A DNA stretch of 64,000 nt from Protaetiibacter mangrovi (GCF_024752305.1 NZ_JANTHX010000007.1:420-64419), one strand, 5' to 3'; positions 24,470 to 34,380 are shown, counted from the stretch's first letter. Translations and numbers: made by a program. Notes: generated from the sequence alone by a model not told the origin.

Positions 24470-25465
24470 TCAGACGGAGACGATGCGGCGCGCCCCCGTC
24501 TCGAACTCCTCGAGGTCGCCCGTCTCCCCCGCCCGCACCGCGCGGCGGCCGACGACCCACTGGTACACCAGCACCGCCGCGAGAGCGAGGGTGCCGATGC
24601 CGATCTTCACGGGCCACGGCCAATCCTGGCGCGTCACGAAACCCTCGATCACGCCCGAGATGAGCAGGGCGACGGTGAGGCCGACCACGAGGGTGAAGAA
24701 CGCGCGGCCGTCCTGCGCGAGCGCCTCGGCCCGGGTCCGGGCGCCGGGGGCGATCCACGCCCAGAAGATCATGAGCCCCGCCGCCGCCGCGAGGAAGATC
24801 GCGTACAGCTCGAGCTGGCCGTGCGGGCTGATGTAGAGGAAGTACTGGTCGAGGCGGTCGTAGTGGTTCATCACCGCCGCGGAGACGCCGAGGTTCTGGG
24901 CGTTCTGGAAGACCACGTAGGGCACCCAGATGCCGAGGACGCCGAAGACGACGCACTGCGCGGCGATCCAGGCGTTGTTGGTCCACACCTGCGCCGCGAA
25001 GCCCGCCTCGGAGTACTCGGAGTAGTAGCCCACGAAGTCCTTCTCGGCGTAGCGCTGCAGGTCCGAGGGCAGCCCGAGCGCCGCGAACGCGCGAGGATCC
25101 GTCGACAGCCACACGAAGTAGGCGGCCGCGACGACGGCGGTCACGGCGGCGACGGCGAGGGTGAGCCAGCGCACCCGGTACAGGGCCGCCGGCAGCCGGA
25201 CCGCCGCGAACACGGTGAGCGAGCGCAGCGGATTGCGCCGCACCCCGGTGAACAGCAGGCGCGCGCGCCAGAGCGCGAGCGAGAGGTGCTCGCCCTGCGC
25301 GGAGCCGCCGACGGTGGTGCGGATGGTCGCGAGCTGCGCCGCCCCGGTCTGGTAGCGCTCGATGAGCTCATCGGCCTGGGCGCCGCTCGGGCGCCGGACC
25401 CGCGCCAACTGGGCGAGACGTTCCCACTCCGCACCGTGGGCGGCCGCGTAGGCGTCGAGGTCCAT
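24470..25465 (-). CDS. stage II sporulation protein M-like membrane protein
   Basis: 331 aa, SpoIIM/DUF95 family. A cytoplasmic helical N-terminus of about 90 residues (YQTGAAQLATIRT) is followed by six to seven membrane segments. The conserved central part has FFxxN-like NNAWIAAQCVVFGVLGIWVPYVVFQNAQNLG and SPHGQLELYAIFLAAAAGL. Non-spore-forming actinobacteria carry it next to RDD proteins; its role there is unclear. Divergent from the RDD gene, with only about 17 bp between starts. Minus-strand TATCAT lies about 8 nt before its ATG. Confidence 0.86.
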   Translation of the reverse strand: MDLDAYAAAHGAEWERLAQLARVRRPSGAQADELIERYQTGAAQLATIRTTVGGSAQGEHLSLALWRARLLFTGVRRNPLRSLTVFAAVRLPAALYRVRWLTLAVAAVTAVVAAAYFVWLSTDPRAFAALGLPSDLQRYAEKDFVGYYSEYSEAGFAAQVWTNNAWIAAQCVVFGVLGIWVPYVVFQNAQNLGVSAAVMNHYDRLDQYFLYISPHGQLELYAIFLAAAAGLMIFWAWIAPGARTRAEALAQDGRAFFTLVVGLTVALLISGVIEGFVTRQDWPWPVKIGIGTLALAAVLVYQWVVGRRAVRAGETGDLEEFETGARRIVSV

Positions 25466-25482
25466 CTGCTTGAATGATACGC

Positions 25483-26316
25483 ATGGCGGCGGATCCCGAC
25501 GCGGACTGGGTCGACACCCTCGCCGACGACGACGCGCTCCTCACGGGCGAGGCCGTCGCCCTCGACCTGCGGCCCGCCGGATTCGCGCTCCGCGCGGGCG
25601 GGGCCGTCATCGACTTCGCCGCGTCGCTCGTGCTGTTCGTGGTGCTGATCTTCGCGTTCTTCGTGCCGGCCGGATGGGCCGGACTCGAGTCGGCGTGGGC
25701 CGGCGTGTTCACCATCGGGAGCCTCGTGATCGCCTTCGTGATCGCGCCGTGCCTGGTCGAGACCCTCACCCGCGGCAAGTCGCTCGGGCGCCTCGCCGTC
25801 GGGGCGCGCATCGTGCGCGACGACGGCGGGGCCGCGGGGCTGCGGCACGCGGCCATCCGGGCGCTCGCGGGCGTGGTCGACTTCCTGCTGACGCTCGGCG
25901 GGCTCGCGGCGCTGGTCGGCATCCTGTCGCCGCGGTCCAAGCGCCTCGGCGACCACCTGGCGGGCACCTACGCGCAGTACGAGCGGGCACCGCGGGTGGC
26001 CACACCGATCTTCGGCATGCCGCTCGAGCTCACCGCGTGGGCGCACGTCGCCGACGTGGCCCGGATGCCGGATCCGCTCGCCCGCCGCGTCGCGAACTTC
26101 CTCGCCTCGGCCCGCGAGCTCGATCCGACCCGACGCGGCTACCTCGCCCAGCAGCTCGCCTACGAGGTGTCGCAGTACGTCTCACCGCTGCCGGCGGTGG
26201 AGCCCGAGCTGTTCCTCGCGGGCGTCACGGTCGCCCGGCGCGACCGCGAGGCGCGCGCGCTGGCGCTCGAGGCGGAGCGCCTCGCCCGGCTCGCACCGGT
26301 GCTCGCGCCGCGCTGA
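25483..26316 (+). CDS. RDD family membrane protein
   Basis: 277 aa. The RDD domain occupies about residues 25-165 with RPAGFALRAGGAVIDF (Arg/Asp motif), two to three membrane helices and GKSLGRLAVGARIVRDDG, RSKRLGDHLAGTY. The C-terminal 100 residues are soluble and helical. An in-frame ATG at 25474 exists but coincides with the TATCAT box proposed for the divergent gene, so 25483 is preferred. The family is of uncertain function, often suggested in transport. Divergent partner of the SpoIIM-like gene. Confidence 0.84.
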   Translation: MAADPDADWVDTLADDDALLTGEAVALDLRPAGFALRAGGAVIDFAASLVLFVVLIFAFFVPAGWAGLESAWAGVFTIGSLVIAFVIAPCLVETLTRGKSLGRLAVGARIVRDDGGAAGLRHAAIRALAGVVDFLLTLGGLAALVGILSPRSKRLGDHLAGTYAQYERAPRVATPIFGMPLELTAWAHVADVARMPDPLARRVANFLASARELDPTRRGYLAQQLAYEVSQYVSPLPAVEPELFLAGVTVARRDREARALALEAERLARLAPVLAPR

Positions 26317-26326
26317 CGCGCCCGCC

Positions 26327-27808
26327 TCAGTAGCGGTAGTGGTCGACCTTGTACGGCCCCTCCACCGGCACGCCGATGTACGACGCCTGCTCGGGCGTGA
26401 GCTCGGTGAGCTCCACGCCGAGCGCCGCCAGGTGCAGTCGCGCGACCTTCTCGTCGAGGATCTTCGGCAGCACGTACACGCGGTCCTCGTAGGCGGCGCG
26501 GTTGACCCACAGCTCGAGCTGCGCGAGCACCTGGTTCGTGAAGGAGTTGCTCATGACGAAGCTGGGGTGCCCGGTCGCGTTGCCGAGGTTCATGAGCCGT
26601 CCCTCGGAGAGCACCAGCACGCTGCGTCCGTTCGGCAGCCGCCACTCGTGCACCTGCGGCTTGATCTCGACGCGCTCGGCGCCGGGCAGCGACTCGAGGC
26701 CGGCCATGTCGATCTCGTTGTCGAAGTGGCCGACGTTCGCCACGACGGCCTGGTGCTTGAGGCCCAGGATGTGGTCGAGCGTCACGACGTCCTTGTTGCC
26801 GGTGGTCGTGATCACGAAGTCGACCTGGTCGATCACCGAGTCGAGCCGCGCCACCTGGTAGCCGTCCATGGCCGCCTGCAGGGCGTTGATGGGGTCGATC
26901 TCGGAGACGATCACCCGGGCGCCCTGACCGCGCAGCGCCTCGGCGGACCCCTTGCCGACATCCCCGTAGCCGCAGACGAAGGCGACCTTGCCGCCCATGA
27001 GCATGTCGGTGGCGCGGTTGAGGCCGTCGGGCAGCGAGTGGCGGATGCCGTACTTGTTGTCGAACTTCGACTTCGTGACCGAGTCGTTCACGTTGATCGC
27101 CGGGAACAGCAGGCGACCCTCGCGGTGCAGCTCGTACAGGCGGTGCACGCCGGTCGTGGTCTCCTCGGTGACGCCCTGGATGTCGGCGGCGATGCGCGTC
27201 CAGCGCTGCGGGTCCGCGGCGAGCGAGGCGCGCAGCGTGTCGAGCACGATGCTCCACTCGTGGCTCGCACCGGCGGGCGTCGCGGGCACCGCGCCGGCGA
27301 GCTCGTACTCGCGACCGGTGTGCACGAGCAGCGTCGCGTCGCCCCCGTCGTCGAGGATCAGGTTGGGGCCGGTCCATTCGGCGCCCGCGGCGGCCGCCTC
27401 GGCCGACCAGTCGAAGATCTGCGAGGTGGCCCACCAGTACTGCTCGAGCGTCTCGCCCTTCCAGGCGAAGACCGGCACACCGGCGGGCTGCTCCACGGTG
27501 CCGGTCGGCCCGACGGCGACGGCGGCTGCGGCCTCGTCCTGGGTAGAGAAGATGTTGCAGCTGGCCCAGCGCACCTGGGCGCCGAGCGCGACGAGCGTCT
27601 CGATGAGCACCGCCGTCTGCACGGTCATGTGCAGCGAGCCCGCGATCCGGGCCCCGGTGAGCGGCTTCGACGCCCCGTACTCCTCGCGGAGGGCCATGAG
27701 GCCCGGCATCTCGTTCTCGGCGAGTCGGATCTGGTGGCGACCCGCCTCGGCGAGCGACAGCTCGGCGACCTGGAACGGGACGGCGGTGGCGGGCGTGACG
27801 GTGCTCAT
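26327..27808 (-). CDS. ahcY: adenosylhomocysteinase
   Basis: Reversible NAD-dependent hydrolysis of S-adenosylhomocysteine to adenosine and homocysteine, clearing the by-product of methyltransferases. 493 aa, the long bacterial form. Visible: [35 protein letters not shown] motif [31 protein letters not shown] and the C-terminal [10 protein letters not shown] with the Lys and Tyr that reach the neighbouring subunit's NAD. ATG at 27808 with GAGAAT ending 7 nt upstream; the 27817 ATG overlaps that box. manB lies upstream in the same direction, 37 bp away. Confidence 0.97.
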   Translation of the reverse strand: MSTVTPATAVPFQVAELSLAEAGRHQIRLAENEMPGLMALREEYGASKPLTGARIAGSLHMTVQTAVLIETLVALGAQVRWASCNIFSTQDEAAAAVAVGPTGTVEQPAGVPVFAWKGETLEQYWWATSQIFDWSAEAAAAGAEWTGPNLILDDGGDATLLVHTGREYELAGAVPATPAGASHEWSIVLDTLRASLAADPQRWTRIAADIQGVTEETTTGVHRLYELHREGRLLFPAINVNDSVTKSKFDNKYGIRHSLPDGLNRATDMLMGGKVAFVCGYGDVGKGSAEALRGQGARVIVSEIDPINALQAAMDGYQVARLDSVIDQVDFVITTTGNKDVVTLDHILGLKHQAVVANVGHFDNEIDMAGLESLPGAERVEIKPQVHEWRLPNGRSVLVLSEGRLMNLGNATGHPSFVMSNSFTNQVLAQLELWVNRAAYEDRVYVLPKILDEKVARLHLAALGVELTELTPEQASYIGVPVEGPYKVDHYRY

Positions 27809-27845
27809 GCACCCCATTCTCGCAGGGCCGAGCGGTGTGTGACGC

Positions 27846-29258
27846 CTAGGACCTGATGAGCGCCAGCACCTCGTCGCGGATGAGCTCCATCTGCTCGGGC
27901 GTCGCCGCCTCCACGTTGAGGCGCAGCAGCGGCTCCGTGTTCGAGGGCCGCACGTTGAACCACCAGAAGCCGAGGTCGGGAGCCCCGGTCACCGTCAGCC
28001 CGTCGAGCTCGTCGAACTCGCCGCGGCCGGCGAAGGCGTCGACGATCCGGGTGTAGGCGGCCGGCACGTCCTGCACCGTCGAGTTGATCTCGCCCGAGAG
28101 GGAGTAGGGGTCGAACGCCGCGGCGAACGCCGACAGCGGCTCCGCCTGACCGCCGAACTCGGCGAGCAGGTGCATCGCCGCGAGCATGCCGTTGTCGGCG
28201 CCCCAGAAGTCGCGGAAGTAGTAGTGCGCCGAGTGCTCGCCACCGAACACCGCGTTCGTCTCGCGCATCCGGTCCTTGATGAGCGAGTGTCCGACGTTGG
28301 TGCGCACCGGGATGGCGCCGGCCGCCTCGATCGCCTCGGGCACGAACCGCGAGGTGATGAGGTTGTGGATCACCCGCACCTCGCCGGTCTCCCCGGCCGC
28401 GCGGACGCGTGCCACCTCGCGCTGCGCGACGATGGCGGCGACCGCGCTCGGGCTGACCGGGTCGCCCTTCTCGTCCACCACGAAGCAGCGGTCGGCGTCG
28501 CCGTCGAAGGCGAGGCCGAGGTCGGCGCCGTGCTCGACGACGGCCCGCTGCAGGTCGCGCAGGTTCTCGGGCTCGAGCGGGTTGGCCTCGTGGTTGGGGA
28601 ACGTGCCGTCGAGCTCGAAGTAGAGCGGGATGATCTCGAGCGGCAGCTCGGCCAGCCCGGCGGCGGTGCCGAGCACGGCGGGGACCGTCATGCCGCCCAT
28701 GCCGTTGCCGGCATCCACCACGATGCGCAGCCGGCGGATGCCCGACAGGTCGACGAGGGACCGCAGGTGCGCGGCGTAGTCGGCGAGCACGTCGCGCACG
28801 GCGACCGTGCCGACCGCGTCGGCGCGCGGCACCGCGCCCTCGGCGAGGTAGGCCTGGGCGCGGTCGCGGATCGCCGCGAGGCCCGTCGAGAGCGAGATGC
28901 CCTGCGCGCCGGCGCGGCTGAACTTGATACCGTTGTAGCGGGCCGGGTTGTGGCTCGCGGTGAACATCGCCGCGGGGGCGTCGAGCCATCCGGACGCGAA
29001 GTAGGTCTCGTCGGTCGAGCACAGTCCGATGCTCACGACGTCGGCGCCGCGCGCCGAGGCGCCGCGGGCGAACGCGGCGGCGAACTCGGGACTGGAGTCG
29101 CGCATGTCGTGACCCACCACGACGGTCGAACCCGCCGCGTCGAGCTCGTCCACGAAGCCGGCGGCCAGCGCCTCGACGACCTCGGGGGTGAGCTGGCTCC
29201 CGACGAGCCCGCGGACGTCATAGGCCTTGACGAAGGCGGAGAGATCAGGTGTCGTCAC
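27846..29258 (-). CDS. manB: phosphomannomutase / phosphoglucomutase
   Basis: Interconverts mannose-6-P and mannose-1-P (and often the glucose forms), supplying GDP-mannose for the glycan locus. 470 aa. Catalytic phosphoserine S102 in TASHNP, metal loop FDGDADRC, sugar-specificity loop [10 protein letters not shown], and phosphate loop [11 protein letters not shown]. The start [17 protein letters not shown] is 3 bp after the DUF3499 stop, so the two form an operon. The order manB - DUF3499 - divergent metallopeptidase-fold protein - whiB2 is also seen in mycobacteria. Confidence 0.95.
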   Translation of the reverse strand: MTTPDLSAFVKAYDVRGLVGSQLTPEVVEALAAGFVDELDAAGSTVVVGHDMRDSSPEFAAAFARGASARGADVVSIGLCSTDETYFASGWLDAPAAMFTASHNPARYNGIKFSRAGAQGISLSTGLAAIRDRAQAYLAEGAVPRADAVGTVAVRDVLADYAAHLRSLVDLSGIRRLRIVVDAGNGMGGMTVPAVLGTAAGLAELPLEIIPLYFELDGTFPNHEANPLEPENLRDLQRAVVEHGADLGLAFDGDADRCFVVDEKGDPVSPSAVAAIVAQREVARVRAAGETGEVRVIHNLITSRFVPEAIEAAGAIPVRTNVGHSLIKDRMRETNAVFGGEHSAHYYFRDFWGADNGMLAAMHLLAEFGGQAEPLSAFAAAFDPYSLSGEINSTVQDVPAAYTRIVDAFAGRGEFDELDGLTVTGAPDLGFWWFNVRPSNTEPLLRLNVEAATPEQMELIRDEVLALIRS

Positions 29259-29261
29259 GGA

Positions 29262-29477
29262 CTACGACTGTAGTTCACCCACGGTCACGTGCCGCACGAT
29301 CTGCCACCCCTGCGGCGCCGACAGGCGCTCCGCGTGCCGCTCGCACAGGTCGTAGCTGTGCGGTTCCCGGCGGATCGCGAGCGGGCCGAGCACGGCCATG
29401 GCGTCGGCGTAGTCGTAGGTGAGGGTCGCGACGGCGTCGCGGCCGCATGCCACCTTGCTGCACGATCGCGCGCTCAT
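29262..29477 (-). CDS. DUF3499 family small protein
   Basis: 71 aa. The conserved actinobacterial DUF3499 pattern is clear: CSKVACG at the N-terminus, ATLTYDYADAMAVLGPLA, and EPHSYDLCERHAERL. C6, C11, C45 and H48 look like a zinc-binding set. Function unknown; it always sits near whiB2/manB. ATG with TAGGCT (29485-29490, minus) ending 7 nt upstream, so leaderless. Only 42 bp separate it from the divergent metallopeptidase-fold gene. Confidence 0.88.
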   Translation of the reverse strand: MSARSCSKVACGRDAVATLTYDYADAMAVLGPLAIRREPHSYDLCERHAERLSAPQGWQIVRHVTVGELQS

Positions 29478-29484
29478 CGAGCCG

Positions 29485-29513
29485 AGCCTACGCCCGGGGC
29501 GGGACCGTAGACT
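29485..29513. promoter_or_regulatory. back-to-back leaderless promoters of DUF3499 and metallopeptidase-fold genes
   Basis: Minus-strand TAGGCT (29485-29490) and plus-strand TAGACT (29508-29513) are separated by exactly 17 bp, so each -10 box occupies the position where the other promoter's -35 would lie. Start codons follow after 7 and 6 nt. Two polymerases could not bind at once. Confidence 0.6.
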
Positions 29514-29519
29514 GGCGAC

Positions 29520-29954
29520 ATGCCCCGATCCGCGCGTCGCGCCTCGACGAGGACCGGCTACCGGGATCGCCACGGACGCGGGATGCGCTCCGCGGTGACG
29601 GGACCGCACCTGCCCCCGCTGCGCACCCGGCTCGACTTCTTCGACGTCTGCGTCGCCTCGGCCGTCGAGTACCTGCGCACCCTCTGGCCGGAGGAGCTGG
29701 TCGGGGTGCGCTTCGACATCGCGGCGTTCCCGCCCGGCGCCGCCGGCCCGGATGGCGTGGATCGTTGGAGCACGGATCCCCGGCGCAGGCGCGTCACCCT
29801 GTACCGCGTCCCGATCGAGCGGCTCGTGCAGCTGCACCGCGACGACGACTGGCACCGCCGTTCCTACATCGAGAGCTGCGTGTTCCGCGCGGTGGCGGAG
29901 CTGCTCGGCAAGGACCCCTGGGACATCGCGCCGGAGCGCTACCGCCACTTCTGA
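29520..29954 (+). CDS. metallopeptidase-family (zincin-like fold) protein without HExxH
   Basis: 144 aa. By position and sequence (basic N-terminus, FFDVCVASAVEYLRTLWPEEL, PIERLVQLHRDDD, AELLGKDPWDIAPERYRH) it is the actinobacterial protein annotated as metallopeptidase family, always opposite DUF3499. The segment where zincin relatives carry HExxH reads IESCVFRAVAELLG, so zinc ligands are missing and peptidase activity is unlikely. ATG with TAGACT ending 6 nt upstream: leaderless. Convergent with the DUF5719 gene. Confidence 0.8.
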   Translation: MPRSARRASTRTGYRDRHGRGMRSAVTGPHLPPLRTRLDFFDVCVASAVEYLRTLWPEELVGVRFDIAAFPPGAAGPDGVDRWSTDPRRRRVTLYRVPIERLVQLHRDDDWHRRSYIESCVFRAVAELLGKDPWDIAPERYRHF

Positions 29955-29966
29955 GCGGGTTCCCCA

Positions 29967-31556
29967 CTAGGGGCGGATCACGATCGGGCTGTCCGCCTGC
30001 CGCGGCGCCGTCACGGGGTAGGAGGCGAGCTCTCCGCGACCGGCGAAGCCGACCGCGACGGCCAGGCCGTCGGCATCCGCCATCAGGTACCCGGTGCCGG
30101 CGTCCACGGCCACCGCGGTCGAACCCACGGCCGGCACCTCGACGACGACATCCGCTCCCCCGTCCATCGGGGTGAGGGTGAGGGTGCGCGCGACCCCGTC
30201 GACGGCCGCGACGACCAGCACCGGGTCGGGCCCGTCGGCGATCGCGACGGCGACCGATCCGCGCAGCGTCGTGGCCGACGCCGCCCAGGCGAGATCCGCG
30301 GGTCCGGGCTGCACGGCCCCGTCGGCGTCGGTCGTGGGGTCGGGGATCGTCGAGGTGCGCACGCCCGCCACCACCGGCTCGTCCGAGCTGAGGGCGACCG
30401 TGTAGCTGCCGTCCTGGAACGGGTCGGCGCCGAGCTCCAGGGCGGCGGCGAGCGGGGTCTCGAGCACCTGGCCGGCGCCCACCTCGAGCTGGAACGAGGT
30501 CGCCGATCCGCCCTCGACGGTCGGGGTGACGCTCACCTCGACGCTCGCCGTGGTCTCCCCCGGGTTGCCGACGCGCACGACGGCCTGCAGGTCCTCGTGA
30601 TCCTCGAGCCCGAGCGAGCTCGCCACCCCGTGCTCGTCGAAGATCCGCACGGCGGGGATCACGACATCGCGCGCCGGGGCCGCGCCCGCCGAGACGAGGT
30701 CGATGCCGCCCGGGTCCAGCACCCGGATGACGGATGTCTGCAGGGCGGCGACCACCTGACCGCCGCGCGCCTCGACGTGCACGACGGGCGAGGTGAGGTC
30801 CGGAGCGAAGCCCGAGAGAGGGAGCACCCGCTGGCCGCCCGCGGGGACGGTGATCCCCGACATTCCGGGGGCGGTGACCCGTCCGCTCTCGCCCCACATC
30901 TCGACGCTCACCTCGGCGGCGACCTCGGTGGGGTTCGCGAGCAGCAGCAGCGTGGTGCGGCCGACGGTCGTCGATCCGCCGACGAGCCAGGCCGAGCTGG
31001 TCGCCTCGGCGCAGCCGGAGGCCGCGAGCCCCCGCAGGTCGCCCTTGCCGTCGAGGCTCTCCGCTTGGGCGCCGGCGAGCACGGCATCCGCGGCCGCCGC
31101 GACGCGCAGCGCCGTCGGCGCCTGGTCCGTTCCGCCGCTGCCCGCGTCGCTCAGCGAGAGCGGAGTCTGCTCGACCGTCCCGGATGCCGTGTCGGTGATC
31201 GTGGGCACCCCGATGGCGTACGGCTGCGAGGCGTTCGCGCCGGTGTCGTCGCCGAGACGGAGCGCGGCACCCGCGCACACCGACAGCAGATCGGCGGGCT
31301 CGGGGTCGACCGTCGTGCCGAGGGGCTCGACGCCGATGCTCGGCAGCGGTACGAGACCCACGGCGAGCACGACGACCACGGCGGCGGCGGTTCCGACGAG
31401 TCCGCGCACCACCCGCAACGAGACCACCGTCACGGTGCGCCCGATGCCGCGCCCGTCGCGCGGCTGCCGGACGGGCGTGGGTTCCTGATCGGCCTCCGTC
31501 CGCTCCTCCGGCTCGTCCGGAACGGGGGTCGGCTCGGGGCGCTCGTCGTCAGCCAT
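29967..31556 (-). CDS. DUF5719 family membrane-anchored extracellular protein
   Basis: 529 aa. A charged cytoplasmic N-terminus (about 1-45, Pro/Glu/Arg-rich) and one membrane anchor at about 50-75 (VVRGLVGTAAAVVVVLAVGLVPL) precede about 450 extracytoplasmic residues made of repeated beta-sandwich-like blocks (VEVSVTPTVEG, VAEVSVEMWGESGRV, GGQRVLPLSGFAPDL). It overlaps the upstream glycosyltransferase gene by 8 bp, so it is the second gene of a coupled pair, probably working with it at the cell surface. Function unknown. Confidence 0.82.
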   Translation of the reverse strand: MADDERPEPTPVPDEPEERTEADQEPTPVRQPRDGRGIGRTVTVVSLRVVRGLVGTAAAVVVVLAVGLVPLPSIGVEPLGTTVDPEPADLLSVCAGAALRLGDDTGANASQPYAIGVPTITDTASGTVEQTPLSLSDAGSGGTDQAPTALRVAAAADAVLAGAQAESLDGKGDLRGLAASGCAEATSSAWLVGGSTTVGRTTLLLLANPTEVAAEVSVEMWGESGRVTAPGMSGITVPAGGQRVLPLSGFAPDLTSPVVHVEARGGQVVAALQTSVIRVLDPGGIDLVSAGAAPARDVVIPAVRIFDEHGVASSLGLEDHEDLQAVVRVGNPGETTASVEVSVTPTVEGGSATSFQLEVGAGQVLETPLAAALELGADPFQDGSYTVALSSDEPVVAGVRTSTIPDPTTDADGAVQPGPADLAWAASATTLRGSVAVAIADGPDPVLVVAAVDGVARTLTLTPMDGGADVVVEVPAVGSTAVAVDAGTGYLMADADGLAVAVGFAGRGELASYPVTAPRQADSPIVIRP

Positions 31557-34380
31557 CGGAGTCCTCGTCGAAGGTCGTGGCGGCGGGCTCGTCGAGCGAG
31601 GAGCGCGTCTGCACGACGCGCCTGCGCCGCCGCGTGGGGATGGCGAGCAGCAGGGCCGCGAGCAGCACCGCGCCCTGCAGGGCGAGCACGCCGAGACCGT
31701 AGCCGCCGCGGGACGCCTGGGCCTCGGGCGTGCGCGCGAGCTCGGTGTACGCCCACAGGGTGCCGTAGCCGCTGTCGCTCTCCGCGGCGAGGGCCGAGGA
31801 GGCGTCGAGCGACTCGAGCGCCCGTGCGCGCACGGCGGCCGCGGCCGGCTCCGGATCGTCGCCGAGCGGCGTCACGAGCACGAACCCGATCTGGAAGTCC
31901 TGCAGCTCGGGTACCGGGTCGTATCCGCCGCGGGAGGCGAGGTTGCCCGCCAGTTCGGCGAGCGCCTGCTCGTCGTCCGAGATGGCGGTGCGCCCCGCGG
32001 AGAGGGCCGACTGGTCGTCGAGCGTCGCCCCCTCGCCGCGCTGCAGCACCGCCCCGAGCGAGCCGTCGGGCTGCGGCGTGAGCACGAGGGTGCCGACCCC
32101 CGGCTCGTTCTGCGCCGCCGCCGCGGCGAGCGCGGGCAGGATGCGCCCGTCACCCGGATGCACGGGCGAGGTCCCGAGGATCGGCGCGCCGAGCAGCGGG
32201 ACGACGGCCACCAGGGCGGCCGCCACGGCGATCGAACCGAGCGGCACCGCGACCCGGGCGACCGACTCGAGGGCGACCACCGCCGCCCCGACGAGACCCA
32301 GCCAGTAGAGGCTCAGGGCGGCACCCGGCCACGGGCCGGTGGTGGCGAGCCCGAGCGTCGTGACCTGCAGGTGCCCGGCCACCCAGGCAGTGGCGAGCCC
32401 GCCGGCCGCGAGCCCGAGCGCGGGGATCGAGCGACGGGCACCCGGCAGGAACAGCGCGAGCAGGGCGAGGGCGGCGACGGGCGCGAGCAGCACCGCCGGC
32501 AGCAGGGTGCCCCACGCGGCGCCCGACAGCCCGAGGGCGTTCAGGATGCCCTCCCAGCCGGCGACATCGGCATCCGGGCGTCCGATCAGCAGGCCCCACC
32601 CGCTGGTCGGCTCGTAGGGCTGCACGACCCCCGGGTCGGCGAGCACCGCGAGCGGGGAGCCCCGGCGGAACGCGTCGGCGACGAGCGGCGCGAAGAGCAC
32701 GATCGCGGGGATCGGCACCCCGATGATCCGGGCGAACCCCCGCGGACGGGCGAACGCCCAGGCCACGACGGCCAGCAGCAGCACCGGGGCGAGCACCGGC
32801 GAGCCGGCGGCGATGCCCGCGAACAGCAGCGCCGCGACCGCGGCGGCACTCCAGGAGCGTGCGCCCTCGATGAGCGCGAGCGCGAACCACGGCAGCAGCA
32901 GGTGGACGAGCACGGCGCCCACCCGCCCCTCGCCGAGCGCGCCGAGGAAGGCCGGCGCCGCAGCCCAGAGGATCGCGGCGGCGACGGGCGGCCAGCTTCG
33001 CTCGCTCAGCCGGGTGGCCGCCCACCAGGCGCCGAGCGCCGCGAACGGCAGCGCGACGAGCCACAGCAGCACGATCGCGTAGGAGGGGTCCCACCAGGTC
33101 GCCGAGCCGAGCAGCGCCCACAGCAGCGAGGCGGGATCGGCGGCGCCGAGGAATCCGACGCCGATCTCGCGCCACCCCCACCCGAGGCGCGACCACAGCG
33201 CGGTCGGGTCGGAGGTCAGCGGGATCAGTCCGCCGCCCTCGAGGGTCGTGGCGCCGAGCAGGCGCCAGAACGTCAGCACCCCGACCGCGATGGCGACCGC
33301 GACGACCCAGATCCCGCCGCCGAGGAAGGAGGCCCGCACCAGGTCGGGCTCGCGCCCGGCGCGTTCGTCGGCCTGATCGCGCTCGTGGGCGCGGTGCTCG
33401 CGCAGCGCGGGGCCGTCCATGCGGAGCGGGGCGACCGCACGCCATCCGACCGTCCGTGCGCGGCGCAGGCGGGCGCGCGCGCCCGGCACCGTCGGGTCGA
33501 AGGCGCCCCGGAACGCCGCCGAGACCTCACCGGGTACGGCGCCGGGGCGCTTCGCGAGCAGCTGCCCGAGGATGCGCAGGATCGCGAGCGGCAGCAGGCT
33601 GACCCAGTGCACGGGCAGCAGCACGCCCGGCGCGTAGACGAATCGGCGATGCAGCTGCGCCGTGCGCGCGATGCGACGGCGCAGGCGCACGGATGCCGGA
33701 CGGCGGCGCGCGACGTCCTCGGGGCGTCGGCCGCGCTCGACGCGGGCGGCCGGGACGCGCACGACGCGGTGGCCCGCGAGTCGCACCCGCACGCCGAGGT
33801 CGAGCCCCGCGTCGGCGGAGGGCAGCCCGGCGTCGAGGCCGTCGACCGCGTGCCAGACGACGCGTCGCACGATGGCGCCGTCGACGGCGACGGCCAGCAC
33901 GTCGGTGACCGTGTCGTACTGGGCCTGATCGAGCTCGTCGTCGACGAGCAGCACGGTCGCGCCGCCGCGCGACATCGTCTCGCCGTAGGAGCGCAGGCGG
34001 GCGTGGTCGTCGGGGTCGACGAGCTTGGGTCCGGCGACGGCGACGGAGGGCGCCACCTCGACGGCCGCGAGCAGGGCCTGCAGGGCGTCGGGCTCCGGAG
34101 CCGAGTCGGCGCGGAGCAGCCAGAGCCACTCGTCGGCCGACTCCTGCGGGGGCGCCGCGCGCAGCGCCCGCGCGATCCCCACGCCGAAGGTGCCTCCGGT
34201 CGCGGTCACCACCTGCGTCACGCCCGCGGCTTCGAGCACCTCCGGCTCGAAGGAGGTCGTGGGCTCCGCGACGACGACGAGCCCCTCGGGTCGCCGGGTC
34301 TGGCTGGCGAGGGCGGCGAGGGTACGGTCGAGCCACCGGTCGCCGTCCTGGACGACGAGGATCGCGGTGACTCTGGGCAT
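31549..34380 (-). CDS. large membrane glycosyltransferase (GT2 domain plus polytopic C-terminal part)
   Basis: 943 aa. The N-terminal GT2 domain spans about 1-250 (VTAILVVQDGDRWLDRTLAAL, then WLWLLRADSAPEPDALQALL with the acidic donor-binding motif). A membrane pair at about 260-285 follows, a basic cytoplasmic stretch to 355, then some 12 hydrophobic segments to about 780, an extracytoplasmic beta region, a final TM (about 895-915) and a basic tail. It probably glycosylates wall or membrane components. The start MPRVTAILV was chosen over an upstream in-frame Met because similarity begins there. First gene of the pair with DUF5719; whiB2 is upstream. Confidence 0.82.
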   Translation of the reverse strand: MPRVTAILVVQDGDRWLDRTLAALASQTRRPEGLVVVAEPTTSFEPEVLEAAGVTQVVTATGGTFGVGIARALRAAPPQESADEWLWLLRADSAPEPDALQALLAAVEVAPSVAVAGPKLVDPDDHARLRSYGETMSRGGATVLLVDDELDQAQYDTVTDVLAVAVDGAIVRRVVWHAVDGLDAGLPSADAGLDLGVRVRLAGHRVVRVPAARVERGRRPEDVARRRPASVRLRRRIARTAQLHRRFVYAPGVLLPVHWVSLLPLAILRILGQLLAKRPGAVPGEVSAAFRGAFDPTVPGARARLRRARTVGWRAVAPLRMDGPALREHRAHERDQADERAGREPDLVRASFLGGGIWVVAVAIAVGVLTFWRLLGATTLEGGGLIPLTSDPTALWSRLGWGWREIGVGFLGAADPASLLWALLGSATWWDPSYAIVLLWLVALPFAALGAWWAATRLSERSWPPVAAAILWAAAPAFLGALGEGRVGAVLVHLLLPWFALALIEGARSWSAAAVAALLFAGIAAGSPVLAPVLLLAVVAWAFARPRGFARIIGVPIPAIVLFAPLVADAFRRGSPLAVLADPGVVQPYEPTSGWGLLIGRPDADVAGWEGILNALGLSGAAWGTLLPAVLLAPVAALALLALFLPGARRSIPALGLAAGGLATAWVAGHLQVTTLGLATTGPWPGAALSLYWLGLVGAAVVALESVARVAVPLGSIAVAAALVAVVPLLGAPILGTSPVHPGDGRILPALAAAAAQNEPGVGTLVLTPQPDGSLGAVLQRGEGATLDDQSALSAGRTAISDDEQALAELAGNLASRGGYDPVPELQDFQIGFVLVTPLGDDPEPAAAAVRARALESLDASSALAAESDSGYGTLWAYTELARTPEAQASRGGYGLGVLALQGAVLLAALLLAIPTRRRRRVVQTRSSLDEPAATTFDEDSDG

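Noticed and set aside
27809-27845. S-adenosylhomocysteine riboswitch before ahcY
   Set aside because: The gap is 37 bp and a GAGAAT box sits 7 nt before the ATG, implying a leaderless mRNA with no room for an aptamer.
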